A stretch of 64,000 nucleotides of DNA, from contig JAIXQH010000014.1 in NCBI GenBank assembly GCA_027484055.1, positions 1 through 64,000 on the forward strand. Direction: 5' to 3'. The notes under the pieces were generated by a model. It did not search any database. It was given only the letters and a program-made list of their open reading frames with translations, and was not told the DNA's origin. Of this stretch, positions 1 through 8,572 are shown in pieces. The stretch's first letter is position 1, and the number at the start of each line of letters is the position of its first letter. The position numbers and the translations under genes were made by a program. Source of the stretch: Verrucomicrobiaceae bacterium (GTDB lineage Bacteria > Verrucomicrobiota > Verrucomicrobiia > Verrucomicrobiales > Akkermansiaceae).

Positions 1-2
1 CC

Positions 3-86
3 TACTATAACACTCAACGGAAACACTCCGCGCTCGCCTACCAAACCCCGGCCCAATTTGAGGCCAAAATCCACTCTCTTAAATAA
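3..86 (+). pseudogene. 3' end of an IS3-family transposase (OrfB)
   Basis: The window opens inside a reading frame whose last 27 residues begin YYNTQRKHSALAYQTPAQFE and stop at TAA 84-86. This is the C-terminal signature of IS3-family DDE transposases (integrase core, family usually about 270-300 residues). Only the tail is in the window, so it is not possible to say whether the upstream part is intact. The sequence after the stop up to about 113, ending in GGTTGCA, could be the right inverted repeat, because IS3-family elements end in CA. Beyond it an unrelated gene fragment begins, which supports an insertion boundary at about 113/114. Confidence 0.75.
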
Positions 87-113
87 ACAAAAAACGGTCC
101 AGAAATCGGTTGC

Positions 114-293
114 ATCTCAGACGGCGGCGAGCTGAAAATCTGGACCGAGTCGGGCGAGAAAGCCGGCACCTTCGAGCTCATCGAGCCACGCCTCGGCACG
201 CTGGTCTGCTTCATGGCCGGCGAGTTTTGGCACGAAGTCCTCCCCGCGAACAAGACCCGCATGAGCATCACCGGCTGGTTCCGCCAACGCTGA
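114..293 (+). pseudogene. C-terminal fragment of a 2OG-Fe(II) oxygenase, truncated by the IS
   Basis: About 59 codons read DGGELKIWTESG, then GTLVCFMAGEFWHEVLPANK, then TRMSITGWFR, ending at TGA 291-293. This is the C-terminal half of the jelly-roll core of the prolyl-4-hydroxylase/SM-20 group of 2-oxoglutarate dioxygenases. The distal iron-binding His is in FWHEV and the 2OG-binding Arg is in TRMSI. The N-terminal half with the HxD iron motif is absent; IS3-type sequence sits in its place. The reading frame happens to stay open back to the transposase stop codon, but no start codon or N-terminal domain remains, so this is a broken gene. A complete copy elsewhere in the genome cannot be excluded. 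Confidence 0.7.
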
Positions 294-305
294 TAGTCGC
301 ATTAC

Positions 306-349
306 GCAAAAAAGGGAAACTCGACCATTAACTGGCAAGTTTCCCCTTT
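306..349 (-). terminator. Intrinsic terminator downstream of ssrA
   Basis: On the minus strand, GGGAAACT (345-338) pairs with AGTTTCCC (321-314) around a 16-nt loop, followed directly by a run of six T. The position fits termination of the tmRNA transcript, about 60 nt after the mature 3' end. The same hairpin could slow plus-strand transcription from the oxygenase remnant. Confidence 0.65.
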
Positions 350-408
350 CGCTTCGTAGGAGTTAGCCGAAATTTTTTCCAGCGGCAGCACCTACGTGCG
401 GGTCACAA

Positions 409-767
409 TGGTGGAGGCGAGGGGAGTCGAACCCCTGTCCGAAACGCTATCAACACTAGCATCTACACGTTTAGCATGATGTCTGGAGCTTCGGATGAGC
501 TGGGCCCTCATGCAGCGTTGCCCATCCTAGAAACCTGTTTGATCTCGGAAAATCGCCCGGTTACCCGACGTTCATCCCAGCCTGCTAAGTGTTCGCCATC
601 CCCCTCAGCAGGTGTCGGGGTTCTGACGTGGTCGTCAATTAAGCGGCCAGTGCGAGCTCGTTAGAGTCTGCATTTGTTTGTTTTGAACGGATTTTTTAAG
701 AGGCCAACCATTCATCCTCTACGTGCAACCAGCGCGTCAAACATCCCGTCGAAACCAGAACGCCCCC
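409..767 (-). ncRNA. ssrA: tmRNA (transfer-messenger RNA)
   Basis: Rescues stalled ribosomes: the tRNA-like part is charged with alanine and the mRNA-like part adds a degradation tag. On the minus strand the RNA starts GGGGGCGTTCTGGTTTCGAC (767 downwards) and ends with the T-arm GGGGTTCGACTCCCC and the acceptor end GCCTCCACCA at 409, the universal tmRNA termini, with CCA encoded. The tag frame lies at 671-639 (GCA GAC TCT AAC GAG CTC GCA CTG GCC GCT TAA) and encodes ADSNELALAA. The length of about 359 nt is normal for a one-piece tmRNA. It lies just downstream of the carbonic anhydrase gene on the same strand, with 42 bp between them. I see no convincing promoter in that gap, so it may be transcribed from within or upstream of can and then processed. 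Confidence 0.97.
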
Positions 768-809
768 GTCACCTGTGACAGAGGCAAGATGCACGGGATC
801 ACCGGGGTA

Positions 810-1463
810 TCAATGAGAATCTGGAAAATCATCCGCGGGTGGCCGCCCGTCGATGGTGCTGAAATGCAGCGGCTTCTGCATGCACGGTGCCAGTGGAGTA
901 ATGATCCCGGTCTCAAGCCGGTAAATCCAGCTGTGGATGGAAATCAACTGCCCACGCTCCCAAGCATCCTCTAAAATCGTCGTCCGGGCGACGTGACGTG
1001 CTTGGGCGAGCACGTTGAGCTCACAAAGGCGGTCCACTGCCGCATCTGGTGGCAGGGCATCCAGTTCTTTCCGGTGCAGTCGGCTCAGGGAGCGAATCCC
1101 AGCGAGCCAGTTGTCGATCATCCCATGGCGGAAATTTTCCAAAGCCGCCTGCACGCCACCGCAGCCGTAGTGGCCGCAAATGATAATGTGGCGCACTTTT
1201 AAAACATCCACCGCATATTGAATGACGGTCAGCACATTGAAATCGGTCTCTGCAACGATGTTCGCCACATTCCGATGCACGAAAATCTCGCCCGGTGCGA
1301 GGCCAGTGATCTGATTAGCAGGCACCCGGCTATCTGAGCAGCCGATCCATAAATACTCGGGGTGTTGCTGCTCCGCAAGCTTGCGGAAGAACTCGGGGTC
1401 GCTCGCGTTGATGGCATTTGACCAGACTTTATTATTGTCCAGAAGGTGGATGAGTGTATGCAT
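810..1463 (-). CDS. can: Beta-class carbonic anhydrase
   Basis: Interconverts CO2 and bicarbonate in the cytoplasm, supplying bicarbonate for carboxylation reactions. The 217-residue protein carries the beta-class zinc and active-site signatures: WIGCSDSRVP (Cys ligand with the Asp/Arg dyad) and IICGHYGCGGV (His and Cys ligands). Its alignment with E. coli Can is close from the LDNN...VWS N-terminus through the CELNV...QA and IHSWIY segments. ATG 1463 is chosen because it places the conserved N-terminus correctly; an in-frame GTG lies 9 bp upstream. It is divergent from the dehydrogenase at 1515, with about 50 bp of shared promoter space, and is followed by ssrA on the same strand. Confidence 0.95.
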   Translation of the reverse strand: MHTLIHLLDNNKVWSNAINASDPEFFRKLAEQQHPEYLWIGCSDSRVPANQITGLAPGEIFVHRNVANIVAETDFNVLTVIQYAVDVLKVRHIIICGHYGCGGVQAALENFRHGMIDNWLAGIRSLSRLHRKELDALPPDAAVDRLCELNVLAQARHVARTTILEDAWERGQLISIHSWIYRLETGIITPLAPCMQKPLHFSTIDGRPPADDFPDSH

Positions 1464-1514
1464 CGATGCCACCAGTTAAGCGGGATTTTTGAAGCTCGTC
1501 CACCGTCACTTTAC

Positions 1515-2237
1515 ATGATGCAGTTTTCGTCAAATCAAGTCGCCGTCGTCACCGGAGCCAGCAGTGGCGTGGGGAAGGCTGTCGCCTTTGCCTTCGCCGC
1601 AGAGGGCGCATCGCTTGCCATCGCCGGACGTGATCTGGAGACGCTTTTGGCTGTAGCTCGCGAGATGCCAGCTGGGGCAGGGGAGGTGAAGTGCTACGTG
1701 GCGGATTTAACGAATGACGCAGATTTAGCGGCCTTCACCGCGCAGGTGCTGGCAGATTTCGGGCGAGTGGATTTCCTCGTTCATTGCGCCGCCCTGCTGA
1801 TGCGTGCGCGGCTGGACGTGGCAACGCTGGCGGACTTCGATTTGCAATACGCCTGCAATGTCCGTGCACCGTTCGCGATCACTCAGAAATTTTTACCCTC
1901 CTTGCTGGAGCATCAGGGTGGAGTGATTTTTATCAATTCATCCGCCGGCCTCGGTGCCAAGCCAGACATGGGGCAATACGCGGCCACCAAGCATGCGCTC
2001 AAAGCCATCGCCGACGGACTGCGCCAAGAAGTCGCGGCCAGCGGCCTGCGGGTCTTGAGCATTTTCCTTGGTCGCACCGCCACGCCGATGCAGGCGGCCT
2101 TGTGCGAGAGCGAGGGGAAATCCTACGACCCCACACTCTACATCCAGCCGGCTGACGTCGCCCAATCCATCCTCGCGACGCTCTGTCTGCCTCGCAGTGC
2201 AGAAATCACGGACTTGACTCTGCGCCCCACCCGGTGA
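1515..2237 (+). CDS. Short-chain dehydrogenase/reductase (SDR), substrate unknown
   Basis: Classical SDR of about 240 residues. It shows the NAD(P) motif TGASSGVG near residue 15, an NAG-like HCAALL segment, and the catalytic S...YxxxK in FINSSAGLGAKPDMGQYAATK. It should catalyse NAD(P)-dependent oxidation or reduction of a small alcohol or carbonyl in the cytosol; the substrate cannot be read from the sequence. The frame is open upstream to 1446 but overlaps the divergent carbonic anhydrase gene there, so ATG 1515 (or 1518) fits the family N-terminus best. The stop overlaps a potential GTG start of the helicase gene (GTGA at 2234-2237), suggesting co-transcription. Confidence 0.88.
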   Translation: MMQFSSNQVAVVTGASSGVGKAVAFAFAAEGASLAIAGRDLETLLAVAREMPAGAGEVKCYVADLTNDADLAAFTAQVLADFGRVDFLVHCAALLMRARLDVATLADFDLQYACNVRAPFAITQKFLPSLLEHQGGVIFINSSAGLGAKPDMGQYAATKHALKAIADGLRQEVAASGLRVLSIFLGRTATPMQAALCESEGKSYDPTLYIQPADVAQSILATLCLPRSAEITDLTLRPTR

Positions 2238-2257
2238 CCGTGCGCCGCCACGGAGGA

Positions 2258-5200
2258 ATGAATTGGAACTACCCTAAAGAACTGCCCGTCGTCGAGCAGC
2301 GTGAGCAAATCCTCGCCGCCATCCGCGCCCATCCGGTCGTTGTCGTCGTCAGTGAAACCGGCTCCGGGAAAACCACCCAACTCCCGAAAATGGTCGCCGA
2401 AGCCCTCGGCGACGACGGCGGGCGCATCGGCTGCACCCAGCCCCGCCGCCTCGCTGCCGCCAGCGTCTCGAAGCGGGTCGCGGAAGAACTTCAAGTCCCG
2501 CTCGGAGATTATGTCGGCTACCAGGTCCGTTTCGAAGATCGCACCTCACGAGCGACGCGGCTGAAGTTCATGACCGACGGGATCCTGCTCGCAGAGACTC
2601 AAGGAGACCGCGATTTAAAGCAATACGAGGCACTCATTCTGGATGAAGCCCACGAGCGTTCTCTCAATATCGACTTCCTGCTCGGCTACGTGAAGCGGCT
2701 ACTGCTGCGGCGCAAGGACCTGAAATTGATCATTTCCTCCGCCACCTTAGACGCTGGGGCCTTCGCCGAGTTTTTCTCGCAAAATGGCGTGCCGGCACCT
2801 GTCATCGAGGCACCGGGCCGGATGTTCCCCGTGGCGGAGTTTTTCCTCCCACCCTTCGACGACGAAGAACTGCCGCAGCATGTCGTCCGCGCCATCGACT
2901 ACTTGAGCAACGTCGAGCCGACTGGGGATGTTCTCATTTTCCTCCCCGGTGAGCGGGAGATCCGAGAATGCGCCGATGCCCTTGAAGGCCACAACTACCC
3001 CGGCACTGAAGTCTTGCCCTTGTTTGCCCGCCTCGGCCTAGGCGATCAACAACGCGTCTTCACTCCCGGAAATCGCCGCCGCTTGATCCTCGCCACCAAT
3101 GTCGCCGAGACCTCACTGACCATTCCCAGAATCGCCTGCGTGGTGGATTCTGGAGTCGCCCGGGTGAGTCGCTGGAGCCCCGGAAAAGGTGTGCAGCGCC
3201 TGCAAATCGAACCTGTCAGTCAAGCGAGCGCCCGCCAACGCAAGGGCCGCTGCGGCCGCGTGCGAGACGGCGTCTGCGTCCGGCTCTACGAGGAACATGA
3301 ACTCACCGAGCGCCCCGAATTTACCGATCCCGAAATCCGCCGCAGCTCCCTCGCCGGGGTGATTCTCCGCATGAAAGCACTCGGCCTCCCGGAAATCGAC
3401 GAATTCCCCTTCCTCGATCCACCCGCCCCCAAGGCGATTTCCGAAGGCTACCGCACCCTACGCGAAGTGGGGGCGCTGGACCGGGAGAAAAATCTCACCG
3501 ACTACGGTCGCCAAATGGCCCGTCTCCCCGTCGATCCACGACTGGGGCGGATGCTCATCGAGGCGAGGAATGAGCACTGCCTCGCGGAGGTTTTACCCAT
3601 CGTCGCCGCCTTGGAATCGAACGATCCCCGCGAGCGCCCCGCCGAAAAAGCCCGTGAGGCGGATGCGGCTCACGCCCGTTGGAAAGATGGCGATAGCGAT
3701 TTCATCGGCCTACTTCGGCTGTGGCAGGATCTCGCGCGATTTCGTGACAACCGCGGTCGCTGGCAGCGCAATGCCTTGCGAAAATTTTGCGGACCCGCCT
3801 TTCTCAACGCTCGCCGTGTCATGGAATGGGCGAATGTCCGCGACGAAATCGCCGACCTCCTCGAACGCGAGTGGCAGCTCAAGCTCGGGGAAATCAGCGA
3901 AAAATTGTCTGACGCAGGTGCTTACGCCACCATCCACAAGGCACTACTCGCCGGTGTCCCCCGCCAATTCGGTCTCTGGGATCGTGAGTCGAAGTCCTAC
4001 CGCAGCGCCAGTGGCGGCTTTTTCGCGATTTTTCCCGGCTCCGGCCTCTTTTCCCTACCCAAGCGCTTCGAGTGGGTCATGGCCATGGAACTCGTGGAAA
4101 CCTCCCGGCTGTGGGCCCGCCGCGTCGCCCGCATCGATCCGGCTTGGGTCGAACACGTAGCCCCCCACCTCTGTAAAAGTAAATACGGCGAGGCCCATTG
4201 GGACGAGGCTCAAGGAGCAGTGTATGGCAAAGAAACCGTCATCTGCGGTGGACTCGCCGTCGTCGCTGGCCGCCGCATCCACTACGGCCGGGTCGATCCC
4301 AAAGCCGCGCGCGGTATTTTCCTCCGCGAGGGAATCATCGGCAATAGGCTCCGGAAACGCTGTAAATTCATCGACCACGTCGAAGAAATGCGGGCAGAAA
4401 TCGAAGCAATCGAACAAAAACTTCGCCGCCCCGGCGGACTCTGGAGCGACGATGCGGTGTGCTATTTTTACCAAAATCGCATACCGGAGTCGATTAACAC
4501 GGCCGCTGCTTTCTACAAGTGGCTGGAAATCAATGAGTCGTCTCTCATGCTTGGCATCGCGGATGTCGTGAACGAGGACTTGGCAGACCTCGGCCTAGCC
4601 GGGTTTCCTGACACGATCTCACATGCGGGTTCCGAATATTCAGTCTATTACCACGCGAAACAAGGCGAGCGCGACGATGGCGTGACTTTCGGTGTGCATG
4701 TCGATCAGCTGCCGAGATTTCCCGATTGGCTCCCGGCTTGGGGGGTCGATGGCCACCTCCGCGAGCGCGCGGAAATCCTCCTCCGCTCCTTGCCGAAAGA
4801 CTTCCGCCGCGCCTGCCAACCGATTGGTCCCACCGCCGCCAGTTTTGCTGAACTATGGTCGCTCGCTCCTAAGGATCGCTCGATTTACCAAGCGCTTTCC
4901 GAACATGTCAAAGAGCGCGTTGGAGCGTATGTGCCTGTCACCGAGTATGATCCCAGCAAGCTCCCGGCCGAACTCGTCACCAAAATCTGGATCTGCGACG
5001 ACGACGCCCAAGAACTCGCCATGGGCGAAAGCGTGGAACTGCTCAAACTCCAGCTCAGCGACCGGATGAAAGTCCGCTTCGAAGCTGTCGCAAATGCCGA
5101 CGTCGCCCGCCAGGGCCTCCACACTTGGGACGGTGAGTCTCTGCCACTCCGCGTCGAGACTCCCGGCGGCGCAGCGTTTCCTGCGTTGGTGGATGAAGGC

Positions 5201-5950
5201 ACATCGGTCGGCGTCCGCGCCTTCACCCGTGCCGCAGAAGCCGCAGAAAGTCACCGTGCTGGAGGTGCTAGGCTTCTCTGCCTCGCTCACAGTGAGCAAG
5301 TTGCCTACCTGCGGAAGAAGTTTCCACTCGGTCTCAAGGCCAAGATCGAGCTGCCGAGACTCGGCCAAGGCGGCACCTCACTAGAATCCCTCATCCTACT
5401 CGCTGCCGAGGGCGCGGCAGGTAGGGATTTCCCCCGCTCACCAGAAGCATTTAGCCAGCTCAAAGACCTAGCACGACCGCAGTGGTATGATGCAGCGACC
5501 CGTCTTGGCGCGGCTATCGACGACATCCTTGAGCTGCTCCCGGACATTCAGGCTTGGATCGCTAAAAGCCGCTATGACCGGAATCTGGGTGAGATCGCCG
5601 AAGATCTAGATCAACAATTATCCTGGCTCTTTCGGCCCAATTTCGCATGGAACGCCGGATTTGACACGCTGCAAGACTACCCACGCCGTCTTCGCGCCAT
5701 TCGCTCACGCATCAGTCGCCTTGCTTCATTACCCCTCGTAAAGGATCTCGAAAAAATGAAACAACTGCATCGACTTTGGCTCCCGTGGTACAACGACCAC
5801 TCCAGCCAGCCCCAGAATCCGGAAACCTGGCCAGCTGGCTGGGCCTTGGAAGAATTACGGATCTCTCTCTTCGCCCCAGACATCCGATTGACGGCTAAGG
5901 TTTCCGTGAAACGCATCGAACAAATGATCCATTCCAGCATGAAGCATTGA
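2258..5950 (+). CDS. hrpA: ATP-dependent RNA helicase HrpA (DEAH box)
   Basis: A 1230-residue DEAH/RHA helicase, close in size to E. coli HrpA (about 1300). Visible motifs are Walker A ETGSGKTTQLPK (residues 33-44), motif Ia TQPRRLAA, motif II DEAH (129-132), motif III SAT, TNVAETSLTIP and QRKGRCGR (motif VI). These are followed by the helicase-associated domain and the long C-terminal extension typical of bacterial HrpA. Expected role: unwinding of structured mRNA and resolution of stalled ribosomes. Two starts are possible: ATG 2258, which has GGAGG only 1 nt away, and GTG 2234, which overlaps the SDR stop and would be translationally coupled. I chose ATG because the conserved region begins straight after it, but the GTG is not excluded. 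Confidence 0.95.
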   Translation: MNWNYPKELPVVEQREQILAAIRAHPVVVVVSETGSGKTTQLPKMVAEALGDDGGRIGCTQPRRLAAASVSKRVAEELQVPLGDYVGYQVRFEDRTSRATRLKFMTDGILLAETQGDRDLKQYEALILDEAHERSLNIDFLLGYVKRLLLRRKDLKLIISSATLDAGAFAEFFSQNGVPAPVIEAPGRMFPVAEFFLPPFDDEELPQHVVRAIDYLSNVEPTGDVLIFLPGEREIRECADALEGHNYPGTEVLPLFARLGLGDQQRVFTPGNRRRLILATNVAETSLTIPRIACVVDSGVARVSRWSPGKGVQRLQIEPVSQASARQRKGRCGRVRDGVCVRLYEEHELTERPEFTDPEIRRSSLAGVILRMKALGLPEIDEFPFLDPPAPKAISEGYRTLREVGALDREKNLTDYGRQMARLPVDPRLGRMLIEARNEHCLAEVLPIVAALESNDPRERPAEKAREADAAHARWKDGDSDFIGLLRLWQDLARFRDNRGRWQRNALRKFCGPAFLNARRVMEWANVRDEIADLLEREWQLKLGEISEKLSDAGAYATIHKALLAGVPRQFGLWDRESKSYRSASGGFFAIFPGSGLFSLPKRFEWVMAMELVETSRLWARRVARIDPAWVEHVAPHLCKSKYGEAHWDEAQGAVYGKETVICGGLAVVAGRRIHYGRVDPKAARGIFLREGIIGNRLRKRCKFIDHVEEMRAEIEAIEQKLRRPGGLWSDDAVCYFYQNRIPESINTAAAFYKWLEINESSLMLGIADVVNEDLADLGLAGFPDTISHAGSEYSVYYHAKQGERDDGVTFGVHVDQLPRFPDWLPAWGVDGHLRERAEILLRSLPKDFRRACQPIGPTAASFAELWSLAPKDRSIYQALSEHVKERVGAYVPVTEYDPSKLPAELVTKIWICDDDAQELAMGESVELLKLQLSDRMKVRFEAVANADVARQGLHTWDGESLPLRVETPGGAAFPALVDEGTSVGVRAFTRAAEAAESHRAGGARLLCLAHSEQVAYLRKKFPLGLKAKIELPRLGQGGTSLESLILLAAEGAAGRDFPRSPEAFSQLKDLARPQWYDAATRLGAAIDDILELLPDIQAWIAKSRYDRNLGEIAEDLDQQLSWLFRPNFAWNAGFDTLQDYPRRLRAIRSRISRLASLPLVKDLEKMKQLHRLWLPWYNDHSSQPQNPETWPAGWALEELRISLFAPDIRLTAKVSVKRIEQMIHSSMKH

Positions 5951-6057
5951 CCCAATCGGTCATCGGTGAAGGAATGATTGAAAATTTTGGTGACGAAATC
6001 CTTTTAAAACAAGGGATGAGCGAAAAATCAACAGGTAGGCAATTTTTGCTTGTCGGC

Positions 6058-6073
6058 TGGCCCGGCGATTGCT
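6058..6073 (+). promoter_or_regulatory. Sigma-54-type promoter (-24/-12)
   Basis: The sequence TGGCCCGGCGATTGCT fits the RpoN consensus TGGCACGNNNNTTGCW with one deviation (C for A) and the required 10-nt spacing between the GG and GC dinucleotides. Transcription would start near 6084, just ahead of the small ORF at 6088 and about 200 nt before the PEP-CTERM gene. In Zoogloea, PEP-CTERM genes are known to depend on RpoN with the PrsK/PrsR system; extension to this organism is inference. Confidence 0.5.
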
Positions 6074-6087
6074 ACTTTGACCCCGTT

Positions 6088-6246
6088 ATGAAAAAGAACT
6101 CCTCAAAAGTCATTATCTGCCTAGGGCTCATTGGTTTCATCAGTGCTATCGTCACCCCCGCCGCTGAAGCAGCGCGCAGACCATTCGGAAGTGCTACGGT
6201 TGTGAATCTCACAACCACTGCAAAACCGCCAGCCAGCAGAATGTAA
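6088..6246 (+). CDS. Small secreted peptide, unknown function
   Basis: A 52-codon frame beginning MKKNSSKVIICLGLIGFI. It has a textbook Sec signal peptide: a Lys-rich start, a hydrophobic core of about 15 residues, and a cleavage site after AEA near residue 28. The mature part of about 24 residues is basic and polar, with RRPFGSATVV and a final PPASRM. I recognise no family. The frame is also open upstream to 5947, but that part lacks signal-peptide logic. A sigma-54-like promoter ends 15 nt before the ATG, and the PEP-CTERM gene follows 44 bp downstream, so the two may be co-expressed. It could instead be a leader ORF controlling the downstream gene. Confidence 0.45.
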   Translation: MKKNSSKVIICLGLIGFISAIVTPAAEAARRPFGSATVVNLTTTAKPPASRM

Positions 6247-6290
6247 CGCCTTGCCTGCACTCAATCCGTAATAATTATTCATTATACCCC

Positions 6291-7109
6291 ATGAAAACAT
6301 CCTTTTACACCAGCCTATTGGCAGCCGTTATCACGGTGAATTGCAATGCTGCACTCTACACCTCTACATTCGACTCGTTCCCGGTTCCGCCATCCGAAAT
6401 CGCCGGCACCGATGGTTGGGTGATCAATGACGCAGGCACTAGCCCTACGACGCCTCTTTCCTACGTTGGCTCACTCAATGGTAGCCAAGCACTCGGCTTG
6501 GGCGGTGCCTATGGTGAAACAACAACGGCTTCGGTTTCACTCAGTCAGTCGTTCGTTGAAAGTGTCGGTCGAGTATCTGCAAATTTTGATTTCGCCTTCG
6601 AAGACAGCATTGATGGTGCTATTATCGACGCTAGAGACACATTCAGCTTTTCGTTCAATAGCTCGGGCGGAAAATTGTTTGAAGTTTCCTTCGTGCCGAA
6701 AGCCCAATCCTCTACTCCATCGACCACCACTGCAGAATGGGACCTTTTCTTTTCGGTCAACGGTGGAGCCAACCAAGATTTGTTCATCACCGTTGAAGAG
6801 ATTGTAGGTTATAACTTCGCCCTTACACTCGGTGGTGCATTCCCCTCGAGTAACGTCACGACCAGCAGTTACGAGCTCTCAATCTCCAGTGGACTTAATC
6901 CGGTCCTAACTCGTAGCGGCAGCTTTGCCCTTAACCCACAGACATCGACATCAGCCTTCGCCTTCAACTATACCCCCACAAACGGTACAGGTCTGAACGG
7001 AGCTGGTTCAATCCTTGTCGATAACTTGACGGTTGTTCCTGAGCCATCCTCATCACTGCTTCTCGCATTGACAGGTCTTGGACTAGCTGCACGCCGCCGC
7101 CGCGCATAA
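6291..7109 (+). CDS. PEP-CTERM sorting domain protein
   Basis: A 272-residue secreted protein with an N-terminal signal peptide (cleavage likely after NCNA, near residue 20). The middle is Ser/Thr/Gly-rich and probably beta-structured. The C-terminus is a classic PEP-CTERM signal: VVPEPSSS, a hydrophobic stretch LLLALTGLGLAA, then RRRR. Such proteins are processed by an exosortase at the PEP motif, and an exosortase gene lies at 38978 in this window. The mature domain shows no catalytic motif I recognise; a structural or matrix role is inferred. It stands just ahead of the EPS export genes, as PEP-CTERM genes often do. A sigma-54-like site lies about 220 nt upstream. Confidence 0.88.
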   Translation: MKTSFYTSLLAAVITVNCNAALYTSTFDSFPVPPSEIAGTDGWVINDAGTSPTTPLSYVGSLNGSQALGLGGAYGETTTASVSLSQSFVESVGRVSANFDFAFEDSIDGAIIDARDTFSFSFNSSGGKLFEVSFVPKAQSSTPSTTTAEWDLFFSVNGGANQDLFITVEEIVGYNFALTLGGAFPSSNVTTSSYELSISSGLNPVLTRSGSFALNPQTSTSAFAFNYTPTNGTGLNGAGSILVDNLTVVPEPSSSLLLALTGLGLAARRRRA

Positions 7110-7161
7110 TTGGCCAACTAGACAGTGTTCTTTTCGCGAGGTATGCTGAAACCCTTTAATC

Positions 7162-8484
7162 ATGGTTTCATCATACCTCGTTTGTTTTTGCAAGTTTGCT
7201 TATCGGATCGCATCAATGATAATTAAGTTTTGGGATTATTCGCTTGGACATCGCGTAAGGCTGTTTTTTAGACGTGAATTAGCGTTAATTCTAACTCCAT
7301 TCTTAGCGGTCTCTCATGCGTCCACGGTAATTCCAAGCTCAACATCCAGCGGATTTTCAGCGGTCCCTGTGTTCCAAGACACAGAATCAATCGCCAACAT
7401 TGGTGGTGATGACCTCACAGCAGTTCTGAGAGGTATATCCAGCCAAGTATCGTTTGCACATTCTTACAACTCCAACATCAGGCAACAAGGCCCTGTTGCC
7501 GGATTCCCAGTGCAGGATGACATGATCTCCACTTTTGGTGGTACCGTGAGCTACATGTCTAAGGCATCAACATTCACCTTCGGTGGATTCTACCGAGGAA
7601 TTTATAGCAATTTTTATGAAAATTCTGAATTCACCGCGTTCAACCAAGGCGGTGGTGTCATACTGAACTATGAAGGCGGTCGGCTGACCTCTACTTTCAA
7701 AGCAGGTATCGATTATGATGCAGGTTCAAACCGTGATTTCTTGGGTAACCTCATCACACGCACCAGTTTCACCTCTGCGTTGAATGCTCGCTATTTCATC
7801 AGCCCTAAGACGGTGTTGCAGACGACCTACAACTACAATTATGTCGTAGTCGATGGAGGCCAATTCGATAACACACAATCTTATGATCTCACCGCTTCTG
7901 CGCTTTGGAAATACTCCGCATTGACAGAAATTGGACCCGGAATTCGTTACACCTACCGGGCCGCCAATGCGATCAATGGAAGAACGGCCATAGGGCCGAC
8001 ATTCAATATCAATTACAAGTTAAGCCAAAAAGTCTCGATCAGTTCACGTTTTGGCATCGATTTTCCCTCTTATGACTCGGGAGACTCGGTTGATCCAACG
8101 CTAACGACCTCAATCGCAGCGACGTACAAAGCCTCAAAACTCTGGAGTATGAATCTCAGTTTGTATCGTGACACCCAAGCCGATCCAGCTTTCCCGGGAA
8201 TCTTTAACGACGTCACTTCTGCTCGGCTTGGATACCTAAGAAACATCCGTCGTGCTCAGTTCAATTTTGGAGTGTCTTATGATATCAATCAAAGGAATGG
8301 TAATAGTCAAACAGGTGGTTTAGACCGTAACTTTATCACTTTGGATACGTCATTGGGGATGCCAATTTTTGCCGATAATTACTACGGTAGCATCTTTTTG
8401 CGCTACAGCGACCAGAGCTCAGACCTTGCCCAGCAGACATGGGATTCATTACAAATTGGACTGATGATTTCGAGACGTTTCTAA
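7162..8484 (+). CDS. Outer-membrane beta-barrel protein of the EPS locus
   Basis: A 440-residue protein with an N-terminal export signal ending LALILTPFLAVSHA. The body consists of alternating aromatic/polar strands (YMSKASTFTFGGFYRG, YNYNYVVVDGG, SSRFGIDFPSYDSG) and the protein ends in Phe, the usual C-terminal residue of outer-membrane barrels. It resembles the outer-membrane proteins found next to Wza/Wzc-type genes in exosortase-linked EPS clusters; a role in polysaccharide passage or anchoring is inferred. ATG 7162 gives a long pre-signal segment. ATG 7216 (MIIKFWDYSL) gives a more ordinary signal peptide and may be the true start. The Wza-like gene follows 88 bp after the stop. Confidence 0.75.
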   Translation: MVSSYLVCFCKFAYRIASMIIKFWDYSLGHRVRLFFRRELALILTPFLAVSHASTVIPSSTSSGFSAVPVFQDTESIANIGGDDLTAVLRGISSQVSFAHSYNSNIRQQGPVAGFPVQDDMISTFGGTVSYMSKASTFTFGGFYRGIYSNFYENSEFTAFNQGGGVILNYEGGRLTSTFKAGIDYDAGSNRDFLGNLITRTSFTSALNARYFISPKTVLQTTYNYNYVVVDGGQFDNTQSYDLTASALWKYSALTEIGPGIRYTYRAANAINGRTAIGPTFNINYKLSQKVSISSRFGIDFPSYDSGDSVDPTLTTSIAATYKASKLWSMNLSLYRDTQADPAFPGIFNDVTSARLGYLRNIRRAQFNFGVSYDINQRNGNSQTGGLDRNFITLDTSLGMPIFADNYYGSIFLRYSDQSSDLAQQTWDSLQIGLMISRRF

Positions 8485-8572
8485 TCACTCACGTTGTGAC
8501 GATCTTGCACGAATCTCATTGAGTTCATGGTATACCCGCTCATCATCCAATCACTATAGTATTTTAAAAATC

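Noticed and set aside
8388-8399. CGGTAGCATC inside the outer-membrane barrel gene as an ops site
   Set aside because: It lies within coding sequence, has three mismatches, and is not at a transcript leader.
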